Shown in pieces: positions 9,391 through 20,215 of a stretch of 64,000 nucleotides of DNA. The DNA is from Phymatolithon calcareum (Eukaryota; Rhodophyta; Florideophyceae; Hapalidiales), in contig OZ345358.1 of the NCBI GenBank assembly GCA_977006965.1, positions 496,001-560,000 on the forward strand. The letters run 5' to 3'. The position numbers were made by a program, and so were the translations under genes. Each line of letters opens with the position of its first letter. The stretch's first letter is position 1. The notes under the pieces are model-generated. The model had not been told where the DNA came from. It was given only the letters and a program-made list of their open reading frames with translations, and did no database searches.

Positions 9391-10672
9391 CAGGGGTAAG
9401 AGCAATATAATTGGAGAGAATTGGAAACAAATCGTACGCCAAAATATATATTGCAATTATTCTTGCCACGAAAATTAAAAATTGCTATTGCTATTCTTTG
9501 TCTTAGCAATAATTGCAATTAATTGAAGATTTCTCCCGGTTTTTTCATTCCTCTATTAATTGGACCCTCTGCACGCTCGAACAGCCTGGGAGACTAGATG
9601 CTGATCCCAAAATCGGCTGTTTACTTTCAAAAACAAAAGTGACTCGAAAAGCACGGGTTCAAGACTGGAGCGTTGATCAGTAAGGACATACTTCGCAAGA
9701 CTCCAAAGTCGTTCTACTTCAGCAGTGGAAGCCAAAATAAAATCAAAATTGATGTACTCCTCTTCATGAGAACTGCAGTCTCCAGCATTAAGTATGTCTT
9801 CAATGCCATCAGGAGCAATCCGTTGCGGAATATGGTGATTCTCGACTAATTCATGCAACAATCCTTGACAGGCATCACGCTCTTCCGCCGTCATAGTATG
9901 CGTCCTCCTTTGCTGTATTTTCACGACGCCAGATTCAAAATGAGGATCTGATACAATGGCACTGGTTGCAGAAATGTACAGAGTTCCGAGTCCGCAGCCT
10001 CCAAGTGGGCTCTGATCGGTGTTAGGATCATTTTTCTGCTGAGAAACAAGCTGGATAAGTCCATTCAGTATGGCTCATCCCTTCGACAGGCGAATTCCCT
10101 GCTCCTGAAGTTTCTTGGTTACCTTGTTTATAACTTCAAACATGCGAGTGTACCTTTGCACACGACGTGCAAAGCTTGCACTATCATTAAGGATCATGTC
10201 ACAGTCCGGATTGTTACTGATCTCAGAAAGCTGTGGCGAATCCTAAGGAATCGTTCAAACGTGTAAAGCAATCCGGACCAGCGAGTCTTGTTTGGCTTGA
10301 GGGGTTTCAGATCAGTGAGGTTTCTATGAGCAGTAGCGCTCTTGATCTTGCGCTTGGCTTACAGAATAGAATCCTCCATGCTTTCATTGACAGCTGACAG
10401 ATGACTGCAATATGTATGGCAGGCGGTTTGCAAAACTAGCATCTTAGTAGACCGGCAGGTGAGGGTCGTCTGGCGATAGTCGCCCAGCGATAGTCGCCAG
10501 GTGTCACCAGAACATTCGTTTGTCTTGGTGGTAACCGTCAACAACAAAGAAGCAATTAATTGGAATTAATTGGAGAATGTTTACGGCAACAAATAAATTA
10601 TTGCAATTACTCAGAGAAGAAAAATTAATAATTGGAATTGGAGGGTTTTCGAAAATTAAGTATTGCATTGCA
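9391..10672 (-). mobile_element. hAT-type DNA transposon relic
   Basis: The insertion is absent from unit 2. Its left end begins caggggtaag, like hAT terminal repeats, and both ends are rich in the words attgcaat and ttgcaatt, as in the MITE at 20724-21259. It encloses a decayed transposase frame. The right end and target duplication are not resolved because flanking host DNA differs from unit 2. Boundaries are approximate. Confidence 0.65.
9556..9924 (-). pseudogene. hAT transposase, C-terminal dimerisation fragment
   Basis: A 122-codon frame contains EVERLWSLAKYVLTDQRSSL followed by LFESLLFLKVNSRFWD. This matches the hAT C-terminal dimerisation region (pattern: small residue, ER, a hydrophobic A, R..L, E.L.FL..N..W). 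The upstream catalytic part is broken; only a short related frame to about 10547 remains. It cannot code for a full transposase. Confidence 0.7.
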
Positions 10673-10828
10673 CTATACTGTCTCGTCCTTCATTCAAAAA
10701 CAAGCAATCAGTTGGCTCAGAATGACACCCGAATACAGTGGATGGTGTGTTTCGGGCGAACCAAGCAAAGAATTCTTCAGTAACTACCATTCAGGTCCAC
10801 AGTAATGGCGCAGTCTATAAATCTAAAA

Positions 10829-11413
10829 GGGATATTTGATGATTTTTTTTGAGAGCTCCCAAAGCCTCACCTTGGAGTAACGGGGCAGCTCTTGCATAAT
10901 CTCTACGCTAAAGTCATCTGGCTGCTCAAAACGTTCTTGATTCGTAATTCTCTCCCAACAAGAGCTCCTGTGAGTCTCTTGCACTCAAACTCAATTTCTG
11001 TACTCATCTTCGATGACGCTAGAGTACGTTGTAAGGCAACTAGTTCGATCACCGTGGTAATCCCACAGTAAGCACCCAACACTGATTTCCTCCAAAGGGG
11101 TGCTCGGTTGAATGTCAACCTTAGGCACATAAAACGTGTTGTTCTTTCTCCTATGTATAGGATCCCTGGTAGCTTGCCTTCAATAGGAATCTTCATTGAT
11201 CTGCCTTCTTCTTCCTTTTCCCATACCTTAATTGTTTCTTCTCTCCTCCTCTTCTTCGTGACAGATCCCTCCTGGGCTTTCTGAAGGGCTTGTCGCAAGT
11301 CTTCATACATCTTGACATATTCAATATCCTTCATTGCTTCCTTTACGACCTCATCTCTTCCAACGTACTCTTCTGTTTCTTCAAGGCGCTTTTTGTGTCT
11401 TACCAGGCTTAAA
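10829..11413 (-). mobile_element. LINE C copy C1, 5'-truncated
   Basis: The element is flanked by the 13-bp duplication tataaatctaaaa at 10816-10828 and 11414-11426; unit 2 keeps the empty site at about 28070-28082. The minus strand codes for about 170 residues of a LINE C C-terminal region (for example RAPLWRKSVLGAY, IELVALQRTLASSK, ALVGRELRIK) and ends in a short A-rich tail. No reverse transcriptase motif remains in this copy. Confidence 0.88.
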
Positions 11414-11489
11414 TATAAATCTAAAATGTGTGCCCTATGCAGCAAACATTCTATTGTGTCTCAACCGAAAGTCGCATCTTCAATCAACC

Positions 11490-12467
11490 ATGGTACCTGA
11501 CTCTCTGCTCTTCGCTTCTGCTGCACCATTGCGGTCCAGTCATCGGAATCATGCTTTCACCAAAAATGCTCCCGTTTGTGTACTCGGCGACAAACGCGCC
11601 GTCAAGGCAGAGCGCGGCCGCAGCGCCGAAGTACATTCTGTACGTGAAAAAAGTTTCTCGTCTCCGTTCTACAGAATTCTACCGCCTGAGCTGCCGAAAG
11701 AGATGCTCCCAAATCCACCACCAGTCCACCGGAGCATCCCTTGGATTGGATTTGTCGTTGAACACTGGCTTAACCTGGGCACTCCTATCGCTCGATCAAA
11801 CTTGAAGCCTGGATATAACCAAGAGAACGATCCGGCCGTAATCGAAAGCCTCACAGGTCTGATGTTGCTCCTCTGGTTCGCGGTATACGCTACGTCTGCT
11901 GCCACATCTTCTTGTGTGGCCATGGAGATGGGCATGGACTCAAATATTTGGGATCAACTTGCAGAAGAACAAGATCAACTTATTCGCAAAGCAGGTACTA
12001 AAGAGGTAACGTACGAGCAGGTGAAAGCAAAGATGCCGCTTCTCAATTCATTCATCACCGAAATGCTTCGAATGCACCCGGCCGCAGCTGGCGTCGTACG
12101 AGTGGCGAAAAAGGATGTGGAGCTACTCGGAAAGCATGTGAAAGCCGGAGAAAAAGTGTTTTGCGATTTCACAGATGCTATGCGTGACCCGCGCATGTAC
12201 CCTGATCCGGACGTGATCAATGTCGACCGTTTCATTTAAAAGCCCGGAGAAATACCGGCTCCAAGAGTCATTGCATTTGGTGGACCTGGATCTCCTCATT
12301 ACTGTCTTGGTGCAGCACTCGCAATGGTGCTCATGAAAACGACGTTTGCTGTACTGCTTCGAGAATATAGACTGGAACTGGACCCGAATCAGACCAGGAA
12401 GTATGCGGTTGTTCCGGATGATACGCCAAAGTCGAAGGTAGTTGTTCAGGCGATGGAGAGGTTCTAA
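11490..12467 (+). pseudogene. Cytochrome P450 pseudogene, unit 1 copy
   Basis: This is the unit 1 counterpart of the intact P450 at 28146-29777. It keeps the start codon and about 100 N-terminal residues. An in-frame loss of 654 bases (218 codons) then joins NLGTP to IARSNLKPGYN, removing helices B to H. The I-helix motif AGYAT has become AVYAT. A lysine codon near the PERF-like segment has become TAA at 12237-12239, ahead of the heme loop, whose FGGPGSPHYCLG coding remains in frame to 12467. Without the heme cysteine no P450 can form. The flanks are still very like those of the intact copy, so the loss looks fairly recent. Confidence 0.93.
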
Positions 12468-13935
12468 TATAGAGCAGAGTTGTAATTAGAGTAGTGCTTA
12501 GCCTGTTTGTGGTGCTCACCAATCTTGTATTCCCTCCTAATGTGGGACTACTTCCTCTTCTCGCAACATACACATTTCATCGGTATCTCAAGACTTCTTG
12601 GCACTGAGTCATGTAAAAGGTCTACAGCTGCCCCCCGTAGTACACGTTACCTCATATACACGACAAAATAACTTAGGCTGAAGTGCGACAACGCAGACTG
12701 AAGTTAAAGAAGACCGTAAATGCCGCTCTTTGACTGGACTGCTTGGGTCTGCGCTCATATCCTCGGCGCTTCGACCATTCGACATCACTGTAGGTGGACG
12801 TAGCCCACTCACATCCATCATCACATGTTCGTGCTGCAACGCGGTAGAATGCACAACATTACGACCTCGTTCAAAAGATGAACAGAGGCCTACCTTTCTT
12901 ACTTTTTTTCCAGGTTATCATTCATTCCGTCTTCGAAGCGATGTTCTTTTCGTTTTGTTTTTTTGAAGAAACGTTTTCCACTCCACTTTCCCAGCGAGAG
13001 GAAAATACAGTTCGCCTTCGAGGCGACAATACAATTCATTCCGTCTTTGCCGCGAAGGCGTCGTCAAGCTCTGGCACACGGATTTCGGTTCTTATTCATC
13101 TTCTATTGCGTGTTGTTTCTGCTTGTGCGTCGCGCTACGCTTCCTCCTCTATCAAGATTAATCCTTTAGCGCATGGTGAACGGTTCCGAAGACATCAATT
13201 CCAACAGAACCCTACTGTACATTCGTGTGTGGCAAATCCAGCTGACAGGGGATATATATAGAATAAGATTAAGGACTGAGAGCAAAATAATAAGGCTAGG
13301 AATCAAGGAGCCATTGACCCTCCAGTTGGGTATCTAGCCAACTGCAATAAACTACAGTTCTTCGACAGGGGACATTTAAAAAAGCTCACGAAACCTCAAT
13401 TTATCCAGCTGACCCTGTGTCCCTGGTAGTTTAGTCAGTCGAGAGCATGAAACTGCACCACCGGCTATATTGTGATGATGAACACTCTATTAGTCTGTTG
13501 ACCAACGCACTCTACTTGCTTCGGGATAACACTCCCGCAATTATTTGATGTCGTACAAGTACTCGGCCTCAATTCAGGAGCGATTCGCGAGCAAGAGATC
13601 CAGGTAATATTGGGAATCATTGAAGACTTTGCAAGGAAACCGACTTAATGCTGTGCAATAGAATACCTCGCTGCGGTAGTCGTTTCAGCCGTTCAGGGGT
13701 AAGATCTACAAGGCAATGCGTACACGACAGTCAGAAGCAAAATGTCGGAATTTAATTGAGATTCGTGGGCCGCTCCAGCTTCCTCAGTACTCACGAATGA
13801 TTTGCGTTGGTACAGCCCTACGGTGGTCTGTGGTTGTCGTGAATTCCACATATGTGGCATTGGTGCCATAGTGACTCTCGAGGCACTCAACCGCGCTTTC
13901 CGGCGACGACTTCCGATGCTGTAAAACCCCAGACT
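12468..13935. other. P450-downstream noncoding block, unit 1
   Basis: Matches 29778-31197 and, more loosely, 59878-62540. No gene is supported. A short frame beginning MKLHHRLYCDDEH near 13448 ends early here but is longer in the other two copies. Ends where a LINE X fragment is inserted. Confidence 0.6.
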
Positions 13936-14209
13936 TACCGGAAGGACGATGGCTCGGCGGAATACGACCCCATGTGTAAGGCCTGTGCAGGTGGAACCAA
14001 AGAAACTGTTGATCACTTAATTCTTCGCTGTAGTGGGCGTGCTGTATCAAGACGGCATACTATTGGTAGAGTAGGCCCTAAAACGGTAGAGGAATTATGT
14101 AGGGAGAAACCGCTTGAAGTACTCAAATTCGTGAACAATGAGGGGTTGCTTGACAACCCCTGATGTTAACTCTAGTTATCGTCTTCTGCAGTAAGTAAAG
14201 AAAGAAAGA
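13936..14209 (+). mobile_element. LINE X 3' fragment
   Basis: Flanked by aaaaccccagact at 13923-13935 and 14210-14222. It codes for the C-terminal finger of LINE X (CKACAGGTKETVDHLILRC) and the following GRVGPKTVEELCREKP, and ends in a gaaa-repeat tail. Absent from unit 2. Severely 5'-truncated. Confidence 0.88.
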
Positions 14210-14222
14210 AAAACCCCAGACT

Positions 14223-14736
14223 GTCCGACGGTCGAGTTAAAATCCCCGGACTACGCGGGATGTCACAAACCTCACCCATTTGCATACCGACGGCCCCCTG
14301 ATAATCCTCCCACTCGTAGCGTACCGCGAGGCGCAATAGATCTAGCGTGTCACGAAAGAACATAATCTCCCCGTTGAGCTATATTTTGGGGTCCGAGGGA
14401 GGTTTCGACTTTCAAGCCAACCTTTTGACGAGGAGTAGCAATGAGCCACTTTTTTTCTTTGGACGAGTTCCCCAACCGTCAACAGATGCGTCGGTGAACA
14501 ATAAAGAATCTCCTCGCTGTCGAGAAATGTGGGAAAGTGACGGCCATTTACAGCATCGATTAGACTGGTGAATACGGCTCGAGGTAAGAATGGTCCGTCG
14601 CGGCGACCACACATCAACAGTATGAATTTCCATAGCAAGCTTGGCTATCATGAAGTCAGTCTCGTAGATAAGCCACTCACCACTATCAACTTTGCCAACC
14701 ACAACCTAACCCACAAGGATATCGAAAGATAAACTA
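14223..14736. other. Noncoding duplicated block, unit 1
   Basis: Matches 31508-31852 in unit 2. A diverged inverted copy of part of it lies near 35150-35390. No coding region is supported. Confidence 0.6.
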
Positions 14737-15956
14737 ACTTTTTTTGAATTTGGAATTTATTAAACGCCCTCAGTAACACTCATGAGACTGCAAGGGAGAT
14801 GAGTTTCAGCAGCTACGTTGTAGCTTCGATCATATATTCAAATACTTGTAACCCGGGGCCGTAGCCCTAGCTACAAAAACCCTCTCCCGTAAAAGGGCGG
14901 CGGGAAAAGCTTGGGGTCCACTGATTAGATTTCCTCAATTGACGCCTTGTCTATTCCATGTCGTCGTAAAAGACGATAGTGAAGAAGAGTAGCTTGTCTA
15001 GAGCTTTTTCAGTGATATCAATCTCCTCTTTGGTCAGTTGATATCTTCCGAGGTATTCTTCCAGGTTGCTCATGATGATTGGTACAGTATCACCGAACTT
15101 GTATGTGAGAAGTGATGTGCTCATTGGGGGGAACCGACCGAATGCCCACTTTAACGCTAAATGGCGGTGCCGTGTTTTCGGGAGTCTGATAATGGCCGGG
15201 GTAGACCCGGGCAGATCGTCAGGAATTTTCTCTTTCTGTTGGACTCCGAGACGTCTCCTTCGTCTTGGAAGAGCAAAGTCCGCAACGATTTTGCTGAAAC
15301 TCCCTGCTTGAGGAAAGTCAGTGCCGTCTCGAATAGGTCGTACTGTAGCATTGCCGATATGTCTCGACTAACCCACTGCAGTTCATCGACATCCCTTTCC
15401 TCGATTGGGACGGCCAGAAGGCTCCTTTTCTTTGATCTGGCTCGTTCCAGAATTCTGAGTGCTAGAACGAGTCTCCTGTTTTCGGCGCTGTGAATTCGGC
15501 AAAGAAGGCGAAGTCTGACATAGCGCTTTTTCGATATTGTACCGAATACTTGTGCGAAAAATGTTTTCTCCACTTCTGCGATAGCTGTTTGGACTTTCGG
15601 CTTCCATGGCGTCAGGTGCATGGCATACTACCATCTCGGTTGTATCAACGCCTTGTATGTCTTCACTGCTTTCAAGAAGTTGAGTGCCCGCAACGAGACA
15701 CCCAGGGATCTTAGTTGATATACCGCAATCTTGGCGTGTCGGATGCGCTCAAACATTTTCGTGTCGATAACTCCCTCATTACTGAATGAGATGCCAAGGT
15801 ATGAGACTTCTTTGACCTTTGCCAGCGTTTTTCCTGCAAGCTTGAAAATGGGTGATCTTGTGTCGTCCGAGAGAAGAACTTCGCTCTTCCCAGTTTTCGT
15901 GTTCCAAACCATCTGCCTTTCCCTTGCCCATTTCGAAGCTATATTTAACAGTCTCT
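14737..15956 (-). mobile_element. LINE D copy D1, 5'-truncated
   Basis: The minus strand ends in a poly(A) tail (plus-strand T run near 14742). It codes for the end of the reverse transcriptase (VWNTKTGKSEVLL, SYLGISFSNEG) and a C-terminal region. The frame is broken by a nonsense codon at about 15630, where a Glu codon has become TAG, and by a frameshift near 15160. The C terminus reads WAFGRFPPMST, parallel to LINEs A and B. At 15956 it joins LINE A head to head. Confidence 0.82.
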
Positions 15957-16549
15957 ATCCGTAAAGCACCAAACGGAAAGGCACCAGGCTTAGACGAGGT
16001 GAAGGCTGAAATGCTAAAAGTCGATATATCGCTCAACGCCAAAGTGCTTACAGCCTTGTGGGAGGCCTGCGGGAGGTGTGGAGACACGCCTCTGCACTGG
16101 CAGAACGCACTTCTCGTCCCAATACACAAGAAGGGGGCACAAGAGGACCCCGGAAACTACCGACCGATTTCCTTGCCGAGCCACGCAAGGAAAATTATTG
16201 AGACAGCTATTGATATGAAGCTGCGCACAGTATACTTAAACCACTGGTATCAGCTTGGGTTCCAAAAGGGGAAGAGCACTGAACTGTCCATCCTAAGAGC
16301 TACTGAGCTATTAAAAGAGGATCAGAGATGTGTAGCAGTATTGGACCTTAAGGCTGCCTACGACACAGTACCGAGAGTACACTTGGTGAACAGAATGAGA
16401 CAAATACTGCCCAAGGAGATCTGCGCAATGGCCGAGGCGTTCTGGACACCATCCTGGGTAGCAACAATTGGTGATGCGAACAGGAACTGGTTTCTAGTGG
16501 ACAGGGGGGTCCCACAAGGGTCCTCTCTCAGTCCAGCCTATACAACATC
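15957..16549 (+). mobile_element. LINE A copy A2, left part (RT)
   Basis: Codes for the first half of the LINE A reverse transcriptase, from IRKAPNGKAPGLDEVKAEML to RGVPQGSSLSP. It is cut at about 16549 by a LINE X insertion and resumes near 18613. The 5' end is the head-to-head junction with LINE D at 15956. Unit 2 has the uncut version (37558 onward, after its own deletion). Confidence 0.85.
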
Positions 16550-16592
16550 TTCTTTCTTTCTTTCTTTATTGCAGATGACGTCAATTTTTAAG

Positions 16593-17188
16593 TTAACGCC
16601 TAAACTTGCTCTCGAGCAAGTTCTCTTCGTTCAAATATTGGATTATCGCTACTGGTTTCTCTCTGCACAGATCTTCTACCGTTTTGCTCCGAACTCTGCC
16701 GATGAATTTCCGTCGACTAACAGCCCGACCCGAACAATGTAGGATCATATGTTCCACAGTTTCCTTCACAACATACGGGCATTTCTTGCACATTGGGTCG
16801 TGAGGAAGTGGCTCATTCTCGTTGTGTCCATGGTGAAAGCTGGCGACGATTGGACAGCAATTAGTTATGAGCTGGTTGAGTATTACCTCAGCCCGTCTAT
16901 GTGAGATGTGTAGGTCTTCTGGGAGTGTCAGGATGGTAACTGGTTTGCTTCTACAAGGCGGTTTGATAATGGATCGTGCCGCTTCCATGGTGAGAGGTAC
17001 CGCTTGATGTGATAGCAGGCTTGATTCCGAGATTCCCCGGCGCGCGAGCTCATCAGCAGCCTCATTTTTCGGGACTCCGCAGTGACTCGGTATCCAAATG
17101 CCTTCTATGTGAATCTCCTGTGCCATAATTTGTTCCATAAGATTCCATAGTTTCCGAACCATCTCTCCAAACATCCGCGGCTGGCCGT
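16593..17188 (-). pseudogene. LINE X ORF2 C terminus: end of RNase H and CCHC finger
   Basis: Continues the LINE X frame after the LINE Y insertion. GIWIPSHCGVPKNEAADELA carries the last RNase H aspartate. The end has a finger of the form C-x2-C-x9-H-x4-C (CKKCPYVVKETVEHMILHC) followed by SGRAVSRRKFIGRV. Such fingers are common at the C terminus of RNase H-bearing LINEs and are thought to bind the template RNA or target DNA. The frame is open to its own stop at 16593. Confidence 0.85.
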
Positions 17189-17199
17189 TGAGTGCGTCT

Positions 17200-17502
17200 T
17201 TCTTTCTTTTATTGCGGGATTTATCAGAGCTGGTAAACAACTCCACATCCTTACCGCTCCAGTAGACTTAACAGATACGAGTGGTCCTTGATGTCACAAC
17301 AGCTGCCCAAGCTGCACAATGTGCAGACCTTGGGGAAGCTTAACATCTATATCGCTACATAGCCAATCTTCAGTCGCCGTCCTTCAAAGGGATGCCCCGG
17401 GTTGGAAACCATTTAGGACGCTCACGGTAGCTAGTCATCTCGCTGCCTTCTTTCATCTTCTTCTGTCTTCTCTCCCAGCTTCCTTGAGCGTTGCGGCACA
17501 CC
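17200..17502 (-). mobile_element. LINE Y copy inside LINE X
   Basis: Flanked by the 11-bp duplication tgagtgcgtct at 17189-17199 and 17503-17513. The tail is aaag repeats (plus-strand tttctttctttt). The sequence matches the 3' part of the copy at 43489-44244 and the tail at 1-112. Removing it restores a continuous LINE X reading frame through the Asp-Ala-Leu codons at the target. Confidence 0.88.
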
Positions 17503-17513
17503 TGAGTGCGTCT

Positions 17514-18608
17514 ATGCAGCTCTTGCTGTCGGTGAACCATCGGATAGTGCTGCCGCGCAATATCGGTAGACTGGATGCTGCCTGAAATGCGTGTACGGCC
17601 GCAAACGCCTCGGCGTCGAATGAGGAGCCAACGGCCCCAGCGGACAGCCCTTCTTCCAGTATCGCTTCTTCTCCGCGCAGCACCAAAACGCCCGCACCAC
17701 CGACCTGCGGTGGGATTGTACGGTACATGTCGAGTGTGTCGTCATCTTCATCGCATAGGATAACGCGCTGCTTCGAGGCCGTCGGGGTCGTTTCGTAGGC
17801 ATTCTCGTCCCCGTCGTCGTAGACCAAGAGGACATCCGGCGGCTTGCCGTGTCGAGCTTCAAACCGTTTCGCTGCGTCGTGGTTCTGATGTTCGGTAGAG
17901 TTGAATTTCTTCAAGGTCGCGGTGTACCAGCCTTCGTCCCATTTTACGGAGACACGTTCTCCGTGATTCAGATCCCAGACATGAGCTTGCGGTATTTCTC
18001 CCACACTTCCATCTGTCCATATTTCGATATCCGCTGTTCTCACTGCATTACGCTCCAAAATAAAGGCTTCTGTGGCTGCGCGCTTCTCCTCCGGTTCATC
18101 CTTCGCGGAAATAGGCGTTATGAAGGTAGTAAACCTGTTGCTTGAGCAATCCTTCCCGATTGGCGAGTGGAATCCCCTGCGTGGTAGAGCGAGGATCCCT
18201 TTCTCGGCCAGATAATAGGCGCTTGATTCCCGCCATGACCCTACGTTGCGTTTTGGTTTGAGCTCGCGTGAGTGGGTTGCACGAGCCACTGGAGCCCCCG
18301 GTTCGAGTCGAAGTGCTTTCTCCATAACAAGAGTAGCATCCATCTCTCCGATGTCCCGCAGGCTTCGCATCCCTGTCAGTGCCCGAAGCTTGGCAACTGC
18401 CGTAGCTTTAAGGCAGCCGCTGGCCGCTCGCGCTGCGTCTTTTCGTGCGATTTCGACTTGTTTGATGTGTGAGTCGAAGCCATGTACGGCGTAGGATGAT
18501 GCACCGTATAATACAACTGGCTCGCAATAGCTCTTTCGGAAAGCCTCCATGGTAGGTGTCTCGGCGCCCCAAGATGTCCCTCCCAGCGCTCGGATGAATC
18601 GAGTCTTG
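17514..18608 (-). pseudogene. LINE X ORF2 part: post-RT region and RNase H with embedded Tudor-like domain
   Basis: The frame has ~170 residues of a post-RT segment (MEAFRKSYCEPVVLYGASSY) and then RNase H. Numbered from the ATG at 18550, the first RNase H aspartate is Asp180 (IEIWTDGS). Instead of going straight to the GGAG strand, about 100 residues intervene (about 186-283). These include VSVKWDEGWYTATLKKF and VLLVYDDGDENAYE, which look like the strands of a Tudor domain. RNase H resumes at VGGAGVLV, then AEAFAAVHAF with the catalytic Glu and WFTDSKS with Asp. The frame is cut by the LINE Y insertion at 17502 and continues at 17188. No stop was seen in this part. Confidence 0.8.
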
Positions 18609-18612
18609 GACT

Positions 18613-19961
18613 ACACATGGATGAATTCGCGGAGCGAATGAGCCGGGCATCAAAAACCTGGGCTGAAATACCGGCTATCCTCTTCGCAGACGATGTTCTT
18701 CTCTCTGCGAAATCATCCGCTGCAATGCAAGGACTATTGGATATAGCTTCCCAATGGGCGCAAGAGCGGAGATGACTTGGAACACTAAACAAGGGAAAAG
18801 CGAAGTCCTCGAATCAGAGGAAACATTGGGCAAGACATTCAAGCTAGCGAACAAGGTACTAGCACAAGTTCCGGAGGTCACGTACCTTGGAGTATCCCTA
18901 GACCCGGAGGAGTCACAGATACGTTAATGATGCAATGACTAAAGAAAGCAAGGACGGCCGTGTACGAGTTGCGTACACTGGGAGTGTTCAAGAAATGGCT
19001 GAGTATACAGAAATGTATTCAGATATACAAGGCACAAGCACAGCCACGCTGGGAGTACGCAATGCACTTAACGCCCTGGACAGAAGACGTACAAAATGCC
19101 GTCAAGGAAGTAGAAGCAACATTCTGCAATCAAGTATTCGGGCCACTGGCCCGAGGAAGGACGGATAGGCTCCGTCTCCTGTGCCGGATCCAGGCGGCCC
19201 CACATCAACCAGAAATCTTGGACTTCAAAATGCTGAGAAGGAACAAGGCGAAAGAACGTATGTATTCAAATGAAGTGCCGGAAAGAAGAAACAACCATGA
19301 ATGGCAGTACACGAGGAAAGATATCGCCGCGATGGAGACCAGAGAGCCGTTCAGTGAAGCTGTAAAGCATATCCAAACAAACCAATCTTCGCAAACACTT
19401 CGATCTAAATTTCTGGAAATGGAAGGAGACCGCCTAGAATCGAAGCGGAAAAGAAAGATACCATACGACAAGACAAGAGAATTGCCAGCAATCCTCAAGT
19501 TCCCCAAGGTGAAGCACAGACAACTTGCGCTGCAGTATGCCTGTGGCAGATTCCCACAGGTCCCAACAACAAGTATGACTGAAGAATTCGGCATCAGAGC
19601 CAGAGAGCATATGGAGACCCTTGAACGCACGCTAGCAGGGTACGAACTCGAAGGAGAAAAACGACTGGAAACAGAAAAGGCGCTAGATGAGCTCTTAATA
19701 TTTAGCAAGACACTCATAGAATGCATGGACAACGAAGAAGGCCTGTATTAATCCGCAGAATGCAAGGCAAAAAGTGGTCGAGTGCAAGCACCAACAATCC
19801 CGTAGAGGACTGAGATAGGACTACTTTGAGTCCTGAGGATTTCCGTCCGCCATTCTGGTGGACGTTTCGTGAGCTACACAAAGGTAGGTAGCATCAGAGG
19901 AAGCCTTGCTCATATCTTCGGAAGTCTGTAGGGCTTTTAAATAAACTTGAAAGGAAAAAAA
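18613..19961 (+). mobile_element. LINE A copy A2, right part
   Basis: Resumes LINE A from HMDEFAERMSRASKTWA and the LFADDVLL motif to the AATAAA and poly(A) end at about 19961. The frame is shifted near 18770 and 18905, so this copy is dead. From about 18960 an uninterrupted 263-codon frame covers the C-terminal region to 19751. The same 3' flank follows the unit 2 copy at 39306. Confidence 0.88.
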
Positions 19962-20007
19962 CTACTGTGAAGCATGTTTTTCTTACTAAATATTATTCAA
20001 AGAACAA

Positions 20008-20215
20008 AAAAGGTAGATTTTTATTTAAGAGTTACCAAGGGATCTGCTGACGCTTGGGGCATCTTTATAGTGACAAGAGGTTTTGGCTGGATTCTGTCTA
20101 GGGAAGAGTTCCTTTTTTTAGTGTTACACGATTCAGTGGACTCAAGAAACCCACCTCTGGTCTCCTTTGGGACCTCGAGGGGGAAAATTGCTTCACTGTC
20201 CTGTGACTCGCGGTG
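20008..20215 (-). repeat. S-family repeat copy S3
   Basis: A longer S copy. On the minus strand it begins near the word ttttccccctcgagg, passes gaccagaggtgggttt and the ccccaagcgtcagcagatcc core, and ends with AAATAAAAATC. The same copy sits at 39352-39560 in unit 2. Confidence 0.75.

Larger units (their letters stand above)
16550..18612 (-). mobile_element. LINE X copy X1, inserted in LINE A
   Basis: A minus-strand LINE X with a gaaa-type tail (plus-strand cttt repeats at 16550-16570). It separates two parts of one LINE A; unit 2 shows the empty site at about 37700-37715. No clean target duplication is visible. A LINE Y is inserted inside it at 17200-17502. Coding remains from the post-RT region through RNase H to the C-terminal finger. 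Confidence 0.85.

Noticed and set aside
9391-10680. Complete hAT element with both terminal repeats
   Set aside because: The right end ctatactg matches host sequence found elsewhere (catactgtctcg near 50184), so the terminal repeat and an 8-bp duplication cannot be confirmed.
19205-19732. Long minus-strand frame opposite LINE A (also at 26240-26761 and 5630-6226)
   Set aside because: It appears opposite every LINE A copy and has no domain; it is a shadow of the LINE A reading frame.
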